Of a stretch of DNA of 10,137 nucleotides, positions 7,668 through 10,137 are shown one piece after another. Each line of letters opens with the position of its first letter. The first letter of the stretch is position 1. Below the pieces are notes generated by a model. The model was given only the letters and a program-made list of their open reading frames with translations, did not search any database and had not been told where the DNA came from. Both the position numbers and the translations under genes were made by a program. The stretch lies in NCBI GenBank assembly GCA_016209245.1, contig JACQWN010000130.1:2938-13074 (forward strand), given 5' to 3'. Origin of the DNA: Bacteroidia bacterium (lineage in GTDB: Bacteria > Bacteroidota > Bacteroidia > Bacteroidales > BM523).

Positions 7668-8507
7668 ATGACTAATATTGATGATAATATCAAAGAAGCA
7701 GCCGAATGCGTAAAAAAAGCGGATGCTCTACTTATCACTGCCGGTGCAGGAATGGGTGTTGATTCGGGCTTGCCTGATTTCAGAGGGAACCAGGGCTTCT
7801 GGAACGCTTATCCTGCTTTTGCCCGCCTTGGCAAATCTTTTAGCCAGATGGCAAATCCGCAGTGGTTTGATACAAATCCAAGGCTCGCATGGGCGTTTTA
7901 TGGTCACCGGCTTAATCTTTACAGAACCACTGTTCCGCATAAAGGATTCAATCAGCTCCTTGAAATCGGTAAAGTCAAAAAGGGCGGGTATTTTGTTTTT
8001 ACTTCAAATGTTGACGGACAATTTCAAAAAGCCGGATTTGAAGAGGAGTTGATTGAGGAATGTCATGGCTCAATTCATCATTTTCAATGTGTTACTCCTT
8101 GTAGTTCATATAACTGGAATGCCGGTAATGTCAAAATAAGAATTGATGAAGATACTTTTAAGGCAATTGAACCTCTGCCCGAATGTCCCAATTGCGGCAA
8201 ACTTGCCAGACCTAACATTCTTATGTTCGGCGATTGGACGTGGATACAGGACAGAACCGCTGACCAGGGAGAAAGATTATACCAATGGCTTAATAAAAAC
8301 AAAAATTATAATCTTAAGCTGGTTATTATTGAATTAGGCGCAGGAACAGCGGTTGCCACTGTCAGATATCAATCGGAAGGGGTCGCCTCACGATATGGAG
8401 GAACACTTATCAGAATAAATCCGAGAGATTTTGATGTTCCCGCCGGTCATATCTCTCTGCCTTTTGGTGCAGCTGAAGGAATTGAAAAAATCTTTCAAGC
8501 TTTATAA
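7668..8507 (+). CDS. Divergent Sir2-family NAD-dependent protein (sirtuin-like deacylase)
   Basis: The 279-residue protein carries the sirtuin core in order. The NAD-binding loop is GAGMGVDSGLPDFRG (26-40), followed by FTSNVDGQ with N114 and D116. The catalytic His is H133 in ECHGS. Four zinc-type cysteines are C141, C145, C173 and C176. RPNILMFGD (181-189) and GAGTAVATVR (224-233) complete the fold. Sirtuins use NAD to remove acyl groups from lysines; some Sir2 domains instead hydrolyse NAD or transfer ADP-ribose. The first cysteine pair is CVTPC (three residues between) rather than the usual CxxC. The loop reads GMGVDSG rather than GISAESG, and GAGTAVATVR replaces the usual GTSLxVxP. It thus belongs to a divergent subgroup. 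The start is fixed by an in-frame TAA 16-18 nt upstream. No partner effector gene or exact TAnnTTTG element is visible just upstream. The fold call is firm; the exact activity is open. Confidence 0.88.
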   Translation: MTNIDDNIKEAAECVKKADALLITAGAGMGVDSGLPDFRGNQGFWNAYPAFARLGKSFSQMANPQWFDTNPRLAWAFYGHRLNLYRTTVPHKGFNQLLEIGKVKKGGYFVFTSNVDGQFQKAGFEEELIEECHGSIHHFQCVTPCSSYNWNAGNVKIRIDEDTFKAIEPLPECPNCGKLARPNILMFGDWTWIQDRTADQGERLYQWLNKNKNYNLKLVIIELGAGTAVATVRYQSEGVASRYGGTLIRINPRDFDVPAGHISLPFGAAEGIEKIFQAL

Positions 8508-8514
8508 TAATTCT

Positions 8515-8670
8515 TCTGTAAATCTCTAACCGCGAAACACCTTTATCCTTATTGGAATAGAAACGCTGACAGGTCTTCCAGACTCTGTCAGGTTTTGAAA
8601 ATCAACCTGTCAGTGTGCGAAGCTCCTGACAGCGTTTATAAAAAGCAACAAATTTCTCTGTAAATCTCTA
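8515..8670. repeat. 14-nt direct repeats flanking a palindromic element
   Basis: TCTGTAAATCTCTA occurs at 8515-8528 and again exactly at 8657-8670. The copies lie in the same orientation, 142 nt apart, and bracket the nested palindrome at 8561-8637. They could be a duplication made when a small element inserted, or two copies of a short dispersed phrase. They start 8 nt after the Sir2 stop codon. Confidence 0.6.
8561..8637. repeat. Nested palindromic repeat built from CTG(A/T)CAGG units
   Basis: The outer arms AAACGCTGACAGG (8561-8573) and CCTGACAGCGTTT (8625-8637) pair at 12 of 13 positions. Inside them, CTGTCAGGTT (8585-8594) and AACCTGTCAG (8604-8613) pair at 9 of 10. Four alternating copies of the unit therefore allow more than one folded form. 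The element lies between convergent genes, downstream of the Sir2 gene, and has no coding potential. It resembles the small non-coding palindromes scattered through many Bacteroidota genomes. It may help terminate Sir2 transcription, but no strong T-run follows. Confidence 0.7.
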
Positions 8671-8691
8671 TTAATTTTCATCTCGTTGTGT

Positions 8692-8717
8692 CTGCGCCGA
8701 AGTCGGCTACGACGCAG
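8692..8717. repeat. Short G+C-rich imperfect hairpin
   Basis: CTGCG (8692-8696) pairs with CGCAG (8713-8717). After a one-base mismatch, CG (8698-8699) pairs with CG (8710-8711). This patch is visibly richer in G+C than its surroundings and lies in the gene-poor interval 8508-9184. It may be part of a dispersed repeat; no function can be assigned. Confidence 0.35.
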
Positions 8718-8827
8718 GAGCAGAGTGTGTGTCTATAGATTCATGTTACTTTAGCCCCCAATTTATCAATTAAACTTTAACTTAATTTTTTCAATAGTCT
8801 CAACATAAAAAAACCTTCCTGAACCCA

Positions 8828-9010
8828 TCACATCACAATGCCTGAAAGTAAACGTTGTATAACAGAGCTTTCTTTATTATCAGGATTATTAAAACCGATA
8901 GGAGCGGTATTTTTCCATTCGGTCGAAATTTCCAACTCATTTTTAAAATGGCCGGTTTGAATAAGAATTGCAGCAAGACTGAAAAGTTTGAACCAATCGG
9001 TATAATTCAT
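8828..9010 (-). CDS. Doubtful 60-codon hypothetical protein
   Basis: A minus-strand frame begins with ATG at 9008-9010 (MNYTDWFKLFSLAAILIQTG) and ends at 8828. An in-frame TGA lies 6 nt upstream of the ATG, so no longer version exists. The composition is reasonable for a protein, with an amphipathic N-terminal stretch, but I recognise no family. It may be a small real gene, the remnant of a longer one, or chance. It lies in the 677-nt convergent interval among palindromic repeats and has no visible Shine-Dalgarno or TAnnTTTG promoter. Confidence 0.25.
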   Translation of the reverse strand: MNYTDWFKLFSLAAILIQTGHFKNELEISTEWKNTAPIGFNNPDNKESSVIQRLLSGIVM

Positions 9011-9043
9011 ATAAAATCATTCTAATAAATAGGTATAGGCATT

Positions 9044-9149
9044 ATTATCCCACCGAAGTACGAAAAATGTACGAATTTACGAATTACGAAATAGCCAGCG
9101 AATTCGTAATTCGTATTTTCGTAATAAATTCGTACTTCGATGGAATAAT
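9044..9149. repeat. Large palindromic repeat made of TACGAA units
   Basis: Two 47-nt arms (9044-9090 and 9103-9149) are inverted copies, pairing at 38 of 47 positions around a 12-nt loop. Each arm carries four TACGAA units (left arm at 9059, 9070, 9078 and 9085; the right arm has the inverse TTCGTA). Mismatches cluster between the units, so the unit itself seems to be what is kept. It lies 35 nt downstream of the TPR gene's stop codon and could form a long transcript hairpin there. It resembles a small MITE- or REP-like element, with no transposase nearby. Confidence 0.8.
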
Positions 9150-9184
9150 CCGAATGAAACACCATAGACATAAATAGTAACAAA

Positions 9185-10137
9185 TCATTTACATAATGAA
9201 TTGAACATTTCCTTTGCCTGAATATTTCCAAGATTTTCAGCGATTGTTAAATCCTCACATGCACCGGCAGTATCCTTTATATTAATTTTGGATATCGCCC
9301 TGTTAAGATATGAAGAGGCATCATCGGGCGTTAATCGTATAGCTTCATTGAAATCGCTGATAGAACCCTGAAAATCTTTCAAAAAACCCTTGATATTACC
9401 TCTGTTTTCATATACGGAAGCATTACAGGAGTCCATTTGTAATACTATATTAAAATCTTCCAATGCACCATTAAAATCGCCGGTTTTACATCTGGCCATT
9501 CCTCTGTTAAGATAAGCTTCCAGATAAGCCGGCTTCAACTCAATAGCCCTGCTGTAGTCATTAATTGCATTTTCGTAATTTTTTAAATCTGACCAGATAG
9601 TTCCCCTGTTGAAATAAGCTTTTTCAAAATCAGGTTTTTTTCTAATCGCTGTTTCATAATTTTGCATGGCTTCCTGAATCTTATTTATTTTCGACATTGC
9701 ATATCCCCTGTTATTATAAGCCCATGCAAAATCAGGATTTAACTTTAAAGCAATGCCAAAGTCCTGAATTGCCCCGTTATAATCGGAAAGAGCCATTTTT
9801 GCATTTCCCAGCGAATAAAAACCGTATGAACTTTCGGGATATTTTCTGAGCGCATCTTCCCATAGCGAAATACTGTTATTCCATATTTTTACTCTGTTAT
9901 ACGAATAAACACAATAATAAACGCCGAAAGCTCCAAATATCAGGTACAAAATAATTTTATACCGGATTAATGATTTGATTTTATCGTTAATAATATTATT
10001 AATAAAATTTCCAAAAATAAAGAACAAACCGATATAAGGCACATAAGTGTATCTTTCGGCAATCATAGCGTTACCAACAGGAAATATTTGAATTACCAAA
10101 GAAATTGTAATAATAAAAAATAATATTCCTGTCAGCA
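9185..10137 (-). CDS. TMTC-like multi-pass membrane protein with C-terminal TPR repeats, 5' end outside window
   Basis: The frame is open from the right edge to TGA at 9185-9187, giving 316 complete codons that are the C-terminal part of a larger protein. A TTG at 10097-10099 could be read as a start, but the frame continues upstream with hydrophobic residues (LTGILFFIITIS), so the true start lies off the window. The first part holds membrane helices and the phrase VGNAMIAERYTYVPYIGL, which resembles the conserved AER-Y-P region of TMTC-type GT-C proteins. Another helix follows (YKIILYLIFGAFGVYYCVY). Then come six tandem 34-residue TPR units, the first starting at SSYGFYSLGNAK, with NxAxxDFxxAIxLxPD-like endings; the last is degenerate. 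TMTC proteins are membrane O-mannosyltransferases in animals; bacterial relatives are uncharacterised, so glycosyl transfer is inferred. TPRs bind protein partners. A large palindrome follows the gene. Confidence 0.85.
   Translation of the reverse strand, partial: LTGILFFIITISLVIQIFPVGNAMIAERYTYVPYIGLFFIFGNFINNIINDKIKSLIRYKIILYLIFGAFGVYYCVYSYNRVKIWNNSISLWEDALRKYPESSYGFYSLGNAKMALSDYNGAIQDFGIALKLNPDFAWAYNNRGYAMSKINKIQEAMQNYETAIRKKPDFEKAYFNRGTIWSDLKNYENAINDYSRAIELKPAYLEAYLNRGMARCKTGDFNGALEDFNIVLQMDSCNASVYENRGNIKGFLKDFQGSISDFNEAIRLTPDDASSYLNRAISKINIKDTAGACEDLTIAENLGNIQAKEMFNSLCK

Noticed and set aside
6713..8507. AMP nucleosidase and Sir2 as an obvious two-gene defence operon
   Set aside because: A 181-nt gap with a terminator-like palindrome separates them, and the nucleosidase has the full motif set of the ordinary metabolic enzyme.
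7537..9149. Palindromic repeats as a CRISPR array
   Set aside because: The repeats are of three different sequences, are not regularly spaced with unique spacers, and no cas gene is present.
9022..9231. Minus-strand 69-codon frame
   Set aside because: It overlaps the TPR gene end and runs straight through the TACGAA palindrome, so its translation only reflects repeat sequence.
10097..10099. TTG as the start of the TPR protein
   Set aside because: The same frame continues upstream with a hydrophobic segment typical of the membrane part, so the gene is simply cut by the window edge.

Overview
The window looks like a Bacteroidota (Bacteroidetes) chromosome, probably an environmental Bacteroidales or relative. 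The DNA is A+T-rich, start codons mostly lack Shine-Dalgarno sequences, and two genes have an exact TAnnTTTG -7 promoter element. The gene families also fit: a short Bacteroidota-type AMP nucleosidase, a large alpha-2-macroglobulin lipoprotein, and a TMTC-like membrane/TPR protein. These assignments come from motif reading, not database searches.

Left half (1-4575, minus strand): one very long open frame running off the left edge encodes the first 1525 residues of a bacterial alpha-2-macroglobulin (YfhM/ECAM-like) lipoprotein. It has an intact CIEQ thioester site and an unusual Tyr/Asp/Gly-rich loop. An A+T-rich gap with short repeats (4576-4837) lies upstream of it.

Middle (4838-6551, minus strand): a two-gene cassette. 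An OLD/DUF3696-like AAA ATPase without a nuclease domain overlaps by 8 nt a small protein with PIN-like acidic motifs. The small gene has an in-frame TGA, after which the same frame stays open and protein-like for another 36 codons. This cassette is the best candidate here for an undescribed nuclease/ATPase conflict system, and its second gene may be broken.

Right of centre (6713-8507, plus strand): a divergently transcribed AMP nucleosidase, then a divergent Sir2-family protein. Both act on nucleotides (AMP, NAD), but a palindromic repeat separates them and they need not form an operon.

Right end (8508-10137): a gene-poor 677-nt convergent interval holds two more palindromic repeat elements, a direct repeat, a small hairpin and a doubtful 60-codon frame. 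After it comes the C-terminal part of a multi-pass membrane protein with six TPR repeats, on the minus strand and open at the right edge. Three unrelated palindromic repeats between 7.5 and 9.2 kb suggest a genome rich in small dispersed intergenic elements. No tRNA, rRNA, CRISPR array, transposase or integrase was seen.
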